A stretch of DNA of 64,000 nucleotides, from contig NZ_CP015163.1 in assembly GCF_003312875.1 (NCBI RefSeq), positions 5,766,001 through 5,830,000 on the forward strand, read 5' to 3'. Every line of letters starts with the position of its first letter. Position 1 is the stretch's first letter. Source of the DNA: Amycolatopsis albispora (lineage in GTDB: Bacteria > Actinomycetota > Actinomycetes > Mycobacteriales > Pseudonocardiaceae). Positions 24,235-33,216 of the stretch are shown piece by piece. The position numbers were made by a program, and so were the translations under genes. The notes below the pieces were generated by a model. The model searched no databases, was not told the origin of the DNA, and worked only from the letters and a program-made list of their open reading frames with translations.

Positions 24235-24846
24235 TCAGCCGTTGAGCTTCTGGCAGTTCGGCTGGTCCTTGCCGGCCGCCTCGACCTCGGCCGTGCCCTT
24301 CGCCGAGGACATGCCCGTGCTGGCCTTCTGCAGGCCCTTGCCGACGTTCTGCAGGCTGGTCGCCGCCTCCTTGACCGCGTTGGCGTCGTTGGCGGGCGCC
24401 GCGTCCAGCTTCTCCTTTGCCGACTTCGCCTCGTCCCGCACCGGCTTGAACAGCTCCAGCACCGAGGTCTTGGCGTCCTCACCGGCCTGCATCGGCGCCT
24501 GGCCGAGCTTCTCCAGGTCGTCGACCACCGGGCCGACGCTGCCCTCGATCTTGCCGAGGAAGTCCCCCACCGCACTGCGCGCGCCGGCCAGGTCGCCGGG
24601 CTGCATCTCCGGCGGCTTCAGCTGGCCGAGGTCGGCCAGCGGGGCCAGCGCACCGCAGAAGTCGTTGACCCACGCGCCGGTGTCCGCGTCCGCCGCGGCG
24701 GACGACGGTGCCGCCGCCGACGAGGGCGGGGCGGCGGGCGGTGCCGCCGCGTTGTCGGCCGGCTTGTCGTTCCCGCAGGCGGTGAGCGTCAGCGCGCACG
24801 CCAGTCCGGCGGCGGTCACGGCGAGGCGCGAAGCCTTGAGCCCCAT
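24235..24846 (-). CDS. Putative lipoprotein, paralogue of the neighbouring gene
   Basis: 203 residues. The signal peptide ends in lipobox LTLTAC, then an Ala/Pro-rich linker and a helical domain starting ADTGAWVNDFCGALAPLADL and ending DQPNCQKLNG. The conserved Cys after W-N and the C-terminal Cys match the lipoprotein encoded at 23480-24109. ATG at 24846 is preceded by GGAG. It probably sits on the outer face of the membrane; role unknown. Confidence 0.8.
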   Translation of the reverse strand: MGLKASRLAVTAAGLACALTLTACGNDKPADNAAAPPAAPPSSAAAPSSAAADADTGAWVNDFCGALAPLADLGQLKPPEMQPGDLAGARSAVGDFLGKIEGSVGPVVDDLEKLGQAPMQAGEDAKTSVLELFKPVRDEAKSAKEKLDAAPANDANAVKEAATSLQNVGKGLQKASTGMSSAKGTAEVEAAGKDQPNCQKLNG

Positions 24847-24931
24847 CTGTACTCCTTCGTTCGGTATGCAGACGAGCGCGCCGAGCGTACTCCGTTCAGC
24901 ACAACCCACTGCTCCGCATCACCGGACGAAA

Positions 24932-24969
24932 ACGGGCCCGCCCGCACATCGTCGTGCGGACGGGCCCGT
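24932..24969. terminator. Terminator hairpin downstream of hppA
   Basis: A 16-bp stem with one mismatch (ACGGGCCCG at 24932 pairing with CGGGCCCGT at 24961-24969, continuing inward to CCGCAC/GTGCGG) and a 6-nt loop. It lies between the hppA stop (24986) and the lipoprotein gene start (24846). Confidence 0.75.
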
Positions 24970-24985
24970 CGGTCTTGCCGTGGCG

Positions 24986-27280
24986 TCAGGACGCCTTCGC
25001 GGCCTCCGCGTTCGCCGGGGTGTCGGCGATGGAGGTGCTCCGCCGCTTCGACACCACGATCGCCACCACGATGATCGCCACCGCGACCAGCGAGATGGCC
25101 ACCCGGATGCCCACCGACGCGTCCTCGCCGATGGAGAACTGCACCACCGCGGGCGCGATCAGCAGCGAGACCAGGTTCATCACCTTGATCAGCGGGTTGA
25201 TCGCCGGGCCCGCGGTGTCCTTGAACGGGTCACCGACGGTGTCACCGATGACGGTGGCGGCGTGGGCCTCGGAGCCCTTGCCGCCGTGGTGCCCGTCCTC
25301 GACCAGCTTCTTCGCGTTGTCCCACGCCCCACCGGAGTTGGCCAGGAACACCGCCATCAGCGTGCCGGTGGCGATCGCGCCGCCCAGGTACCCGGCCAGC
25401 GCGCCGGTGCCGAGGCCGAAGCCGACGGCGATCGGCGCGAACACCGCGAGCAGGCCGGGGGTGGCCAGCTCACGCAGCGAGTCGCGGGTGACGATGTCGA
25501 CCACGCGGCCGTACTCGGGCCGGGTGGTGCCCTCCATGATCCCGGGGATGTCGCGGAACTGGCGGCGCACCTCGTAGACCACCGCACCGGCCGCGCGGGA
25601 GACCGCGTTGATGGCCAGCCCGGAGAACAGGAACACCACCGCGGCACCGAGCAGCACGCCGACCAGCGTGTTCGGGCTGACGATGTCGCTGACGAACCAC
25701 TTCATCGCGTCCGTGGTCGCGCCGGTGACGCCTTCCAGCGCCTGCCGGATCGAGTCCTGGTAGGAGCCGAACAACGCGGTCGCCGCGAGCACCGCGGTGG
25801 CGATCGCGATGCCCTTGGTGATCGCCTTGGTGGTGTTGCCGACCGCGTCCAGCTCGGTCAGGATCGCCGCCGCCTTCTCGTCCACGTCACCGGACATCTC
25901 GGCGATGCCCTGCGCGTTGTCCGAAACCGGGCCGAAGGTGTCCATCGCGACGATGACGCCGACGGTGGTCAGCAGGCCGGTGCCGGCCAGCGCGACCGCG
26001 AACAACGCGACCGAGCCGCCGAGCAGGTAGGCGCCGAACACCGCGCCGCCGATCACGATGGCGGTGTAGACGGCCGACTCGAACCCGACCGACAGGCCGG
26101 ACAGGATGACCGTCGCCGGGCCGGTTTCCGAGGTCTTGCCCACGTCCTTGACCGGCTTGTACTCGGTGCCGGTGAAGTAGCCGGTCAGCCACAGGATGAT
26201 GCCGGCCAGCACGATGCCGATGATCACCGAGACGGTGGCGATCACCGCCGGGTTGCCGGTGTGCTGGGCGAACTCGGTGCCGAAGTCGGCGAAGCTGCCG
26301 GGCAGGAAGACGAACGCGGCGATGGTGGACAGCACCGCGGAGATCACCGCGGAGATGTAGAACGCCTTGTTGATCGTGGTCAGCCCGCTTTCGCCGACCT
26401 TCGCCTTGGTGATGTAGACCCCGATCACCGCGGTGATCACGCCGATGGCCGGCACGATCAGCGGGAACAGCAGCCCGTCCACCCCGAAGGCCACGCTGCC
26501 CAGGATGAGCGCGGCGACCAGGGTCACCGCGTAGGACTCGAACAGGTCCGCGGCCATGCCGGCGCAGTCACCCACGTTGTCACCGACGTTGTCGGCGATG
26601 GTGGCGGCGTTGCGGGGGTCGTCCTCGGGAATGTTCTGCTCCACCTTGCCGACCAGGTCCGCGCCCACGTCGGCGGCCTTGGTGAAGATGCCGCCGCCGA
26701 CCCGCATGAACATGGCGATCAGCGCGGCACCGAAGCCGAAACCTTCGAGCACCTTCGGGGCCTGGCCCGCGTACACCAGCACGACGACCGCGGCGCCGAA
26801 CAGGCCGAGGCCGACCGTCGCCATGCCGACCGCACCGCCGGTGCGGAAGGCGACGCGCATGGCTTTCTCCCTGCCGCCGTCCTCGCGCGAGGCGGCCGCG
26901 ACCCTGAGGTTCGCCTGCGTGGCGAGCCACATGCCGAGATAACCGATCGCGAACGAGAACCCCGCGCCGACGAGGAAGAAGATCGACCGCCCGATGCGCT
27001 CGTTCAGGTCCTCCGCCGGCAACGCGAACAGCAGCAGGAACACGATCACGCCGAAGACGGCGAGGGTGTTGCGCTGGCGCTTGAGGTAGGCGGCCGCGCC
27101 TTCCTGCACCGCCTTGGCGATCTCCTGCATCTTCTCGGTGCCCTGGCCGGCGGCCAGCACCTCCTTGAGCAGGAAATAGCCAACGACGAGTGCGGCAAGG
27201 GCGACCACGGCGACCACAGCCACGATGCTGTAGTCACCTCCGGAGAGCACTGGGCCCTCCGCGAGGAACTGCCGGGACAT
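24986..27280 (-). CDS. hppA: Proton-translocating membrane pyrophosphatase, K+-independent type
   Basis: 764 residues, about 16 membrane helices. The pyrophosphate site is DVGADLVGKVEQNIPEDDPR, followed by NVGDNVGDCAGMAADLFES; the C-terminal acidic motif is DNAKK near GGAWDNAKKLVE. The segment VGNTTKAITKG has lysine after GNTT, the signature of K+-independent enzymes (K+-dependent ones have alanine). It pumps H+ outward-in across the cell membrane coupled to PPi hydrolysis. AGGAGG precedes the ATG. Confidence 0.96.
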   Translation of the reverse strand: MSRQFLAEGPVLSGGDYSIVAVVAVVALAALVVGYFLLKEVLAAGQGTEKMQEIAKAVQEGAAAYLKRQRNTLAVFGVIVFLLLFALPAEDLNERIGRSIFFLVGAGFSFAIGYLGMWLATQANLRVAAASREDGGREKAMRVAFRTGGAVGMATVGLGLFGAAVVVLVYAGQAPKVLEGFGFGAALIAMFMRVGGGIFTKAADVGADLVGKVEQNIPEDDPRNAATIADNVGDNVGDCAGMAADLFESYAVTLVAALILGSVAFGVDGLLFPLIVPAIGVITAVIGVYITKAKVGESGLTTINKAFYISAVISAVLSTIAAFVFLPGSFADFGTEFAQHTGNPAVIATVSVIIGIVLAGIILWLTGYFTGTEYKPVKDVGKTSETGPATVILSGLSVGFESAVYTAIVIGGAVFGAYLLGGSVALFAVALAGTGLLTTVGVIVAMDTFGPVSDNAQGIAEMSGDVDEKAAAILTELDAVGNTTKAITKGIAIATAVLAATALFGSYQDSIRQALEGVTGATTDAMKWFVSDIVSPNTLVGVLLGAAVVFLFSGLAINAVSRAAGAVVYEVRRQFRDIPGIMEGTTRPEYGRVVDIVTRDSLRELATPGLLAVFAPIAVGFGLGTGALAGYLGGAIATGTLMAVFLANSGGAWDNAKKLVEDGHHGGKGSEAHAATVIGDTVGDPFKDTAGPAINPLIKVMNLVSLLIAPAVVQFSIGEDASVGIRVAISLVAVAIIVVAIVVSKRRSTSIADTPANAEAAKAS

Positions 27281-27357
27281 TCGTCCTCCTGGAAATGTCG
27301 CCTGTGATCGGCGTGACCAGGCCCGATGAAAGCCGTGTCGACGCCGACATGGGATCT

Positions 27358-27373
27358 ACACCACAAGTGGTGT
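27358..27373. promoter_or_regulatory. Inverted repeat in the hppA/helicase divergent promoter region
   Basis: ACACCAC-AA-GTGGTGT, perfect 7-bp arms with a 2-bp spacer, 78 bp upstream of hppA and about 157 bp upstream of the helicase gene. A candidate operator for an unidentified regulator. Confidence 0.4.
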
Positions 27374-27529
27374 GGTTTGCCGGAGTGTATTGGTACTGCG
27401 AGAGGCGTCGGCAAGGCGTCCCGGCGAGAACACGCTGCGTGAAGGTCGTGAGCTTGATCACTTGACCGTTCTTGTTGCCCCGCAACGCACTCCGCGAAAC
27501 CTGTCGGTGCCCTGTGCGAAGCTCTTCGA

Positions 27530-29944
27530 GTGCGACCAGCGACCAACGGTGACCGAGGGCGACACCTGCTGCGTCGGATCACCGCGGGCATTCCCGAAGA
27601 CAGGAACCCGGTCACGCACGTCGCCGAGCTCCCGGCGCGGGCGCCCGGCTACCGCGACTGGCCGTCGTGGGCCCCGGAGGCGGTGACCGGGCGCTTCGTC
27701 GCGGCCGGCGTCGAGCGCCCGTGGACGCACCAGGTCGAGGCCGCCGACGCGGCGTGGTCGGGCAGGCACGTGGTGATCGCCACCGGCACGGCGTCGGGCA
27801 AGTCGCTGGCCTACCAGCTGCCCGTGCTCTCCGCGCTGACCGCCGACGAGAAGGCGTGCGCGCTGTACCTGTCCCCCACCAAGGCGCTGGGCGCCGACCA
27901 GCTCCGCACAGTGTCCTCTTTGGACGTTCCAGGGGTGCGCGCGGCCACCTTCGACGGCGACACCCCGATGGCCGAACGCGACTGGGTCCGCGCGCACGCG
28001 CGCTGGGTGTTCACCAATCCGGACATGCTGCACCGCGGCATCCTGTCCGCGCACACCCGCTGGTCGCGGTTCTTCCGCAAGCTGTCCTACGTGGTCGTCG
28101 ACGAATGCCACACCTACCGCGGGGTGTTCGGCTCGCACGTCGCGCTGTTGCTCCGGCGGCTGCAACGCGTCGCGCGGCACTACGGCAGTTCCCCGGTTTT
28201 TGTGCTCGCTTCGGCGACGACCGCCGAGCCCGCCGAGTTCGCCGGGCGGCTCACCGGGGTCGAGTGCGTGCCGGTCACGGAGGACGCGTCGCCCCGCGGC
28301 GCGCGCACGGTCGCGCTGTGGGAGCCGCCGCTGCTCGACGAACTCGCCGGGGAGAACGGGGCGCCGGTCCGCCGCTCGGCCGGTGCCGAAGCCGCGCGGA
28401 TCCTCGCCGAGATGGTGATCGAAGGCGCCCGATCACTCGCTTTTGTCCGCTCCCGACGTGGCGCCGAGCTGACGTCGTTGGGCGCGCGCCGCATCCTCGC
28501 CGAGGTCGATCCGCTGCTGCCGGAGAAGGTGGCCGCCTACCGCGCGGGTTATCTGCCGGAGGAACGCCGCGCGCTGGAGAAGGCCCTGTTGTCGGGAGAA
28601 CTCCTCGGTGTCGCCACCACGAACGCGCTCGAGCTGGGGGTGGACATCGCCGGCCTGGACGCCGTGGTGCTCGCCGGCTATCCGGGCACGCTCGCTTCGT
28701 TCTGGCAGCAGGCCGGGCGGGCGGGGCGCTCCGGTGACCAGGCGCTGGTGGTGTTTGTCGCCCGGGACGACCCGCTCGACACCTACCTGGTCCACCATCC
28801 CGCCGCGGTGCTGGACCGGCCGGTGGAAACGGCGGTGCTCGACCCCGGCAATCCGTACGTGCTGGGCCCGCAACTGGCCTGCGCCGCCGCCGAACTGCCG
28901 CTGACCACCGGCGAACTGGACGCGTTCGGCGGCGACGGTGCCCGCCAGGTGCTCGACGAGCTGGTCGCCGACCGCGTGCTCCGGCGCCGGTCGAGCGGCT
29001 GGTACTGGACTTCGCGGGATCGCCCGCAGCACCAGGTGGACATCCGCGGCTCGGGCGGTGAGCCGATCGCCGTGGTGGAGGGCGACACCGGCCGCCTGCT
29101 CGGCACGGTCGACCACGGCTCGGCCTGCAACACGGTGCATCCCGGCGCGCTGTACCTGCACCAGGGTTCGTCGTACGTGGTCGACGAGCTGGACCTCGAA
29201 GAGGGCCTGGCGATGGTGCACGCCGAGGAACCGGAGTGGAGCACGTCGGCCAGGGAGGTGGTCGACATCGCGGTGCTGGAAACGCACGAGCGCCAGGAGT
29301 TCGACGGCGTCACGGTCTGCCTCGGCGAGGTCGCGGTGACCTCGCAGGTGGTCGGCTACCTGCGCCGACTGCCGTCGGGCGCGGTGCTCGACCAGGTCGC
29401 GCTGGACCTGCCGGAGCAGGTGCTGCGCACGCGGGCCGTCTGGTACACGATCACCGACGGCCTGCTGTCCGGTGGGGACCGGGGAGTTGAGGGCAGGGCG
29501 CCGGGTCGCGCCGGGGTCGAACCGGCGCGGGTCCCCGGCGCCCTGCACGCCGCCGAGCACGCGGCGATCGGCCTGCTACCGCTGTTCGCTACGTGCGACC
29601 GCTGGGACATCGGCGGTGTGTCAACCGCGCTGCACGCTGACACCGGGGAGGCGACGGTGTTCGTGCACGATGGCCATCCCGGGGGTGCGGGATTCGCCGA
29701 TCGCGGTTTTGCCGCGTTGGTCCCTTGGCTGGCCGCTACGCGGGAGGCGATCGTCTCCTGCGAGTGCCCGGCGGGTTGCCCGTCCTGTGTTCAGTCGCCC
29801 AAGTGCGGGAATGGGAACGAACCACTGGACAAGGCGGGGGCGGTGACCGTGCTGGAGCTCGTGCTGGGGGCTGTTGGTCGTCACGAGTTCCCGCGTGGTC
29901 ACGGGGTCGATCAGGCCGCCGACGGTTCGGCGACGGCCAGCTGA
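27530..29944 (+). CDS. DExH-box helicase of the MrfA type with C-terminal zinc-binding domain
   Basis: 804 residues. Helicase core: Walker A IATGTASGKSLAY, motif II VVVDECHTYRG (DECH), motif III LASATT, and the second RecA domain with LGVATTNALELGVDIAG and FWQQAGRAGRSGDQALV. The C-terminal third (DUF1998/MZB type) ends with SCECPAGCPSCVQSPKCGNG, the four-cysteine zinc site of the MrfA family, which repairs mitomycin-type DNA damage in Bacillus. GTG start at 27530. The 3' end overlaps the convergent gene by 34 bp. The orthologous position in mycobacteria is Rv3649. Confidence 0.9.
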   Translation: MRPATNGDRGRHLLRRITAGIPEDRNPVTHVAELPARAPGYRDWPSWAPEAVTGRFVAAGVERPWTHQVEAADAAWSGRHVVIATGTASGKSLAYQLPVLSALTADEKACALYLSPTKALGADQLRTVSSLDVPGVRAATFDGDTPMAERDWVRAHARWVFTNPDMLHRGILSAHTRWSRFFRKLSYVVVDECHTYRGVFGSHVALLLRRLQRVARHYGSSPVFVLASATTAEPAEFAGRLTGVECVPVTEDASPRGARTVALWEPPLLDELAGENGAPVRRSAGAEAARILAEMVIEGARSLAFVRSRRGAELTSLGARRILAEVDPLLPEKVAAYRAGYLPEERRALEKALLSGELLGVATTNALELGVDIAGLDAVVLAGYPGTLASFWQQAGRAGRSGDQALVVFVARDDPLDTYLVHHPAAVLDRPVETAVLDPGNPYVLGPQLACAAAELPLTTGELDAFGGDGARQVLDELVADRVLRRRSSGWYWTSRDRPQHQVDIRGSGGEPIAVVEGDTGRLLGTVDHGSACNTVHPGALYLHQGSSYVVDELDLEEGLAMVHAEEPEWSTSAREVVDIAVLETHERQEFDGVTVCLGEVAVTSQVVGYLRRLPSGAVLDQVALDLPEQVLRTRAVWYTITDGLLSGGDRGVEGRAPGRAGVEPARVPGALHAAEHAAIGLLPLFATCDRWDIGGVSTALHADTGEATVFVHDGHPGGAGFADRGFAALVPWLAATREAIVSCECPAGCPSCVQSPKCGNGNEPLDKAGAVTVLELVLGAVGRHEFPRGHGVDQAADGSATAS

Positions 29945-30546
29945 ACTCGCGCTCCGTCGAGCGCGCGGGAAAGCACGTCGTGCACGACGGCCGCGTCCGG
30001 CAGTCGCCAGCCCCAGACCTCGGGCTTGACCCGCCAGTGCACCACCCCGTGGTGGAACGGGGTCGGCGGCAGCGGGATCCAGCTGCCCTCGCCGTGGTAC
30101 CGGACCGACTCGCGGTCCCGCAGTGCGGCGGGGCACTCGCCGGCGGCGGTGGTGAGGAACAGCCACCGGCCGTTCGGCATGGCCACGATCGGCGCCGGCT
30201 GGCCGAGCGCGCGGAGCAGGCAGGCCGCGCGGCGGCCCAGCGCGTCGTCCACCTCGACCGCGTCGACCACGGTGCCGGTGGCGACCAGGAGGCTGTACGG
30301 CGCCTCGGTCCACCAGGCGGCGACCCGGTGCGGGTGGGCGCCGACCTCGTCACGCCAGTTCGGGTACACCGGGACCGGGCTCTGCCAGTCGGGGTCGGCC
30401 CCGGCTTGGTCAGTCACCGACTCCGGAACCGCCGGGTAGGTGCCCGGGAGCACCGGCCAGCCACGCCCGGCGAGTCCGATCGCCTCGGCGCGCAGTTCGA
30501 TGCGGAAGGCGCCGCGCCAGCTGTCCGACCAGTCTGTGTCCAACAT
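29911..30546 (-). CDS. Small Prim-Pol-domain-like protein
   Basis: 211 residues from ATG 30546, which follows AGGAAA; the longer open frame upstream lacks coding character. AEAIGLAGRGWPVLPGTYP, followed by WWTEAPYSLLVATGTVVDAVEV and WLFLTTAAG, resembles the bifunctional primase/polymerase (Prim-Pol) domain seen in small actinobacterial proteins, but the usual catalytic acidic pair is not clearly present. It may be a degenerate, regulatory or non-catalytic member. Not obviously part of an operon. Confidence 0.6.
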   Translation of the reverse strand: MLDTDWSDSWRGAFRIELRAEAIGLAGRGWPVLPGTYPAVPESVTDQAGADPDWQSPVPVYPNWRDEVGAHPHRVAAWWTEAPYSLLVATGTVVDAVEVDDALGRRAACLLRALGQPAPIVAMPNGRWLFLTTAAGECPAALRDRESVRYHGEGSWIPLPPTPFHHGVVHWRVKPEVWGWRLPDAAVVHDVLSRALDGARVQLAVAEPSAA

Positions 30547-30929
30547 TTTCCTGCCTGCTCTCCTAGCTGCTTCAACCGCGTGAGCGGCTCTGCACTCAAA
30601 TAAACGGCAACTTGCAGAACGCCGGAAGTACTCACGCGACGGCCGGTGCGAATCGGACGACGAATGAATCCCCGGCCACCGGAGAACCGAAGATCGGCCG
30701 ATTCGCGGCCTCCGCGTCGCCCGTTGTTCACCTGAAGCGGACATTTCCTCGCTATACCAACGGTTTTCCCGAATCCGGCGGCGATCGGGAAGCACACAGT
30801 GATACGTGAACGCAACAGAACGTGATACCGCTCACCGCGCCTGGCCGACCGTTGCTCGTGGCTGCCGACGGCCGCTCGCCGTACGCGCGAGCAGTGGGAC
30901 CGTTCAGCCCTGCCGTTCGTCGCAGGACC
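30547..30929. other. Non-coding gap between Prim-Pol-like gene and the tad operon end
   Basis: 383 bp without a convincing gene on either strand. It is less GC-rich than its surroundings and contains a direct repeat GTGATAC at 30799 and 30822. It probably holds the promoter of the Prim-Pol-like gene and the end of the tad transcript. I see no clear terminator hairpin. Confidence 0.4.
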
Positions 30930-31283
30930 TCACGACGAGCTGTCGACCGGCCCGGCTCGCGCCCTGCCCGAGGCCGCCGGGAACCGGGCCAGCGGCCCCG
31001 GCAGCCCGGCCCGCGTCTCGACCAGCGCGTCCCACCCGTCGAGCCGGCATCCGGCCAGCTCCACGCGCATCTCCGCGACCACCTGCCCGGCCTTCGCGCA
31101 GGCGGCTTCGGCCCCGTCGATCGCGGCTCCGGCCGCCGCGAGCGCCGCCAGATCGGCGGCGGCCGACGCCCGCTGCCTGGCGAGCACCACGGCGCCCAGC
31201 CCGTACAGGGCGGTGGCCACCAGCACCAGCGCCGCGACCGCGGACGCCGCCCAGACGGTGGCCACCCCGTCATCCCGGCGCAC
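30930..31283 (-). CDS. Rv3654c-family TadE-like protein
   Basis: 117 residues. It begins RRDDGVATVWAASAVAALVLVATAL, a short leader plus the single N-terminal membrane helix characteristic of TadE/TadG-like pseudopilins; a helical region and a Gly/Ala-rich C-terminus follow. Two cysteines (AACAKAG, LAGCRLDG) may form a disulfide. It is the last gene of the tad operon and overlaps tadE by 14 bp. Probable surface or secreted minor pilin-like component. Confidence 0.88.
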   Translation of the reverse strand: MRRDDGVATVWAASAVAALVLVATALYGLGAVVLARQRASAAADLAALAAAGAAIDGAEAACAKAGQVVAEMRVELAGCRLDGWDALVETRAGLPGPLARFPAASGRARAGPVDSSS

Positions 31284-31620
31284 GGTCCACCACCTCCGGT
31301 TCGTACAGCGCGTAGGCGTGACCGTTCAGCCGGAGCCCCGGCAGCAGCCTCGCCCCGGCGGCCACCTCGACGGTGACCGCGTCACCCGCCGGCCGCACGA
31401 CGTACTCGGCACCCGCCGGGCCGATCTCGCGCACCGCCCGCTCGGCCGACTCCGGCTGCCCGCGGGCGACCAGCCGGGCCGCTTCCCTGGCCGCGTCCGC
31501 GCACCGCAGTTGGTCGGTCATGGCCACCAGGCCACCGATGAGCAGGAAGAAGAAGCCGGACAGGGCGCCGAGCGCGATGGCGGTCTCCACGGTCACCGCC
31601 CCGCGGTCGAGCGCCCTCAT
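31270..31620 (-). CDS. TadE-family minor pilin-like protein
   Basis: 116 residues. RGAVTVETAIALGALSGFFF is the pilin-like leader and helix, with the conserved Glu (VTVE) five residues after the Gly processing site, as in type IV/Flp pilins. A soluble beta-rich C-terminal part follows. It overlaps the DUF4244 gene by 4 bp (ATGA, 31617-31620). It corresponds in position to Rv3655c. Confidence 0.9.
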   Translation of the reverse strand: MRALDRGAVTVETAIALGALSGFFFLLIGGLVAMTDQLRCADAAREAARLVARGQPESAERAVREIGPAGAEYVVRPAGDAVTVEVAAGARLLPGLRLNGHAYALYEPEVVDRAPG

Positions 31621-31787
31621 CCCGGGGCCTCCAATGCGTCCTCGACCAGGGCCGCCAGCAGATCGACGACCATTCCGCCGGTGACCAACTTGAACAGCAC
31701 CGCGGCGAGCGCGGCGGCGACCAAGATCACCACCGTGTATTCGACGGCCGCGGAACCGGCATCCCGGTGCAGCTCGAGCGCGTTCAT
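31617..31787 (-). CDS. DUF4244 Flp-pilin-like small protein
   Basis: 56 residues. The leader MNALELHRDAGSAAVEYTVV is followed by a hydrophobic helix (ILVAAALAAVLFKLV) and a short tail. The GSAAVEY segment has the Gly cleavage site and Glu+5 of Flp-type pilins, so this is the likely major pilin subunit of the tad system. It matches Rv3656c/DUF4244 in length and place. ATG at 31787 has AAAGGA upstream. It overlaps tadE by 4 bp. Confidence 0.9.
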   Translation of the reverse strand: MNALELHRDAGSAAVEYTVVILVAAALAAVLFKLVTGGMVVDLLAALVEDALEAPG

Positions 31788-31810
31788 GGTTGGGTCCTTT
31801 CTCCAGGGGT

Positions 31811-32467
31811 TCAGGGCAGGGTCAGCTGGGCCGCCAGCCCGGCGAGCACGGGCAGCACGCCCCAGCAGAGGAAGGCGGGCAGGAAACAGAGGCCGAGCGG
31901 CCCGGTGACCAGCACGCCGGCGCGCTGCGCCCGCGCCTCGGCCTGGTCGCGCATCGCGGCTCGGACCCGCTCGGCGAGCGCGTCGGCGACCCCGGCCAGC
32001 GCCGAACCGGACCGAGCCGTGCGACGAGCGGCTCTGGCCAGCTCAGCGGTGTCGGCGCAGGTGCTCGCCGCCGCCCAGGCGTCGCGGGGGTCCGCGCCCA
32101 GCGCGAGCAGTTCGGCTGTCGAGCGCAGGGCCGAGGCCACCTCGTCCGGCGCGCCCGCGGCGACCGCCCGGATCGCGACCGGCACCGGCAACCCGGCCCG
32201 CAACGCCGCGGCGAGCAGATCCCAGCCCGCCGCGAGCCGCCGGGCGTCGGCCGCCGAAGGCACCCGAGGCCGCCGAGCGGCGAACCGCATGCCCAGCACC
32301 AGCCCGATCGCCACGACCATGCCGCCGACTCCGGCCAGCACCGCCATCAGGCCCACCGCGGTCAGTTCGAGCAGCAGCCGAGGCGGCTTCCTGACGTGAC
32401 GCGGGATCTCGCGCATTCCCGGCCAGAGCGCAACGGCACCGGCGAGCAACGCCATCGCCGCGGCCAT
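31811..32467 (-). CDS. Type II secretion F-domain protein (TadC-like)
   Basis: 218 residues with N-terminal membrane helices (LLLELTAVGLMAVLAGVGGMVVAIGLVLGM region), a cytoplasmic four-helix T2SF domain (LAAGWDLLAAALRAGLPV, ALRSTAELLALGADP) and two C-terminal helices. It forms the inner-membrane platform of the pilus machine with TadB. ATG 32467 shares one base with the upstream TGA stop (TGATG). The longer open frame upstream overlaps tadB and is not used. Confidence 0.9.
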   Translation of the reverse strand: MAAAMALLAGAVALWPGMREIPRHVRKPPRLLLELTAVGLMAVLAGVGGMVVAIGLVLGMRFAARRPRVPSAADARRLAAGWDLLAAALRAGLPVPVAIRAVAAGAPDEVASALRSTAELLALGADPRDAWAAASTCADTAELARAARRTARSGSALAGVADALAERVRAAMRDQAEARAQRAGVLVTGPLGLCFLPAFLCWGVLPVLAGLAAQLTLP

Positions 32468-33216
32468 CACGGCGAGATCCTGGTCAGCCGGGCCGTCCAC
32501 ACCACACCCGCGGCGAGCAGCGCCGCGCCGAGCAGCAGCATCAGCTGCCCGAGCCCGGTGTTCGCCAGCAGGTGCACCGGCCGCGCGCCGATTGCCTCGC
32601 CGAGCCCGATCCCGGCCACGGGCAGCGCGGCGAGCACCACCGCGCTCATCCTCGGCCCCGCCATGGTGGCCTGGACCCGCCTGGTGAACCGGAGGCTGGC
32701 ATCGAGGTCGCGGCGTACCGCGCCCAGCACTCCGGCCATGGGCAGGCCGTGGCGGTGGGCCAGCAGCCAACTGCGGGCCAGTTGCGCGGCGGCGCCTTCG
32801 GACAGGTTCGGGTCATCGCCCAGCCGGACCGCACCGGACACGGCCCGGACCGCCTTGGCTGTCTCGGGCGGCGAATCCATCGCGGCGGTTTCGGCGGCCG
32901 TGGCGGGATCGGCACCGGCGTCGAGTTCGGCTGCCATCGTGCGCATGGCCTCGGCCATGCCCTCGGCTTCCGCGATCCGCGCCTTGCCCGCCGCGACCGA
33001 GCGCCAGAAGTACCGGCCCGCGGCGGCCAGAACCAAGACCGCCACCGGCCCGGCCGGCCCGAGCGCGAGAAAGGCCGCCAGCAGAGCGGTCACGCAGCCC
33101 GTCACCGTCGCAAGTAGACGGACACGTGGCTGGGGTGGGGTGCGCGGGAGTTCCACCGCGCGACCAGGCCAAGTGAGCAACGCGGCCGCGGCGAGCAGCA
33201 GGGTGAGCGTCAGCAT
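32467..33216 (-). CDS. Type II secretion F-domain protein (TadB-like)
   Basis: 249 residues: two N-terminal helices, then a T2SF domain (MAEAMRTMAAELDAGADPATA, SWLLAHRHGLPMAGVLGAV) and two C-terminal helices (MSAVVLAALPVAGIGLGEAI, LGQLMLLLGAALLAAGVV). Platform protein paired with the downstream TadC-like protein; corresponds to Rv3658c. It overlaps tadA by 7 bp. Confidence 0.9.
   Translation of the reverse strand: MLTLTLLLAAAALLTWPGRAVELPRTPPQPRVRLLATVTGCVTALLAAFLALGPAGPVAVLVLAAAGRYFWRSVAAGKARIAEAEGMAEAMRTMAAELDAGADPATAAETAAMDSPPETAKAVRAVSGAVRLGDDPNLSEGAAAQLARSWLLAHRHGLPMAGVLGAVRRDLDASLRFTRRVQATMAGPRMSAVVLAALPVAGIGLGEAIGARPVHLLANTGLGQLMLLLGAALLAAGVVWTARLTRISP

Noticed and set aside
24242..27307. 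1021-codon plus-strand frame opposite hppA
   Set aside because: Its translation is an antisense artefact of the pyrophosphatase gene (long Arg/His/Asp runs, no motif), while hppA is fully intact.
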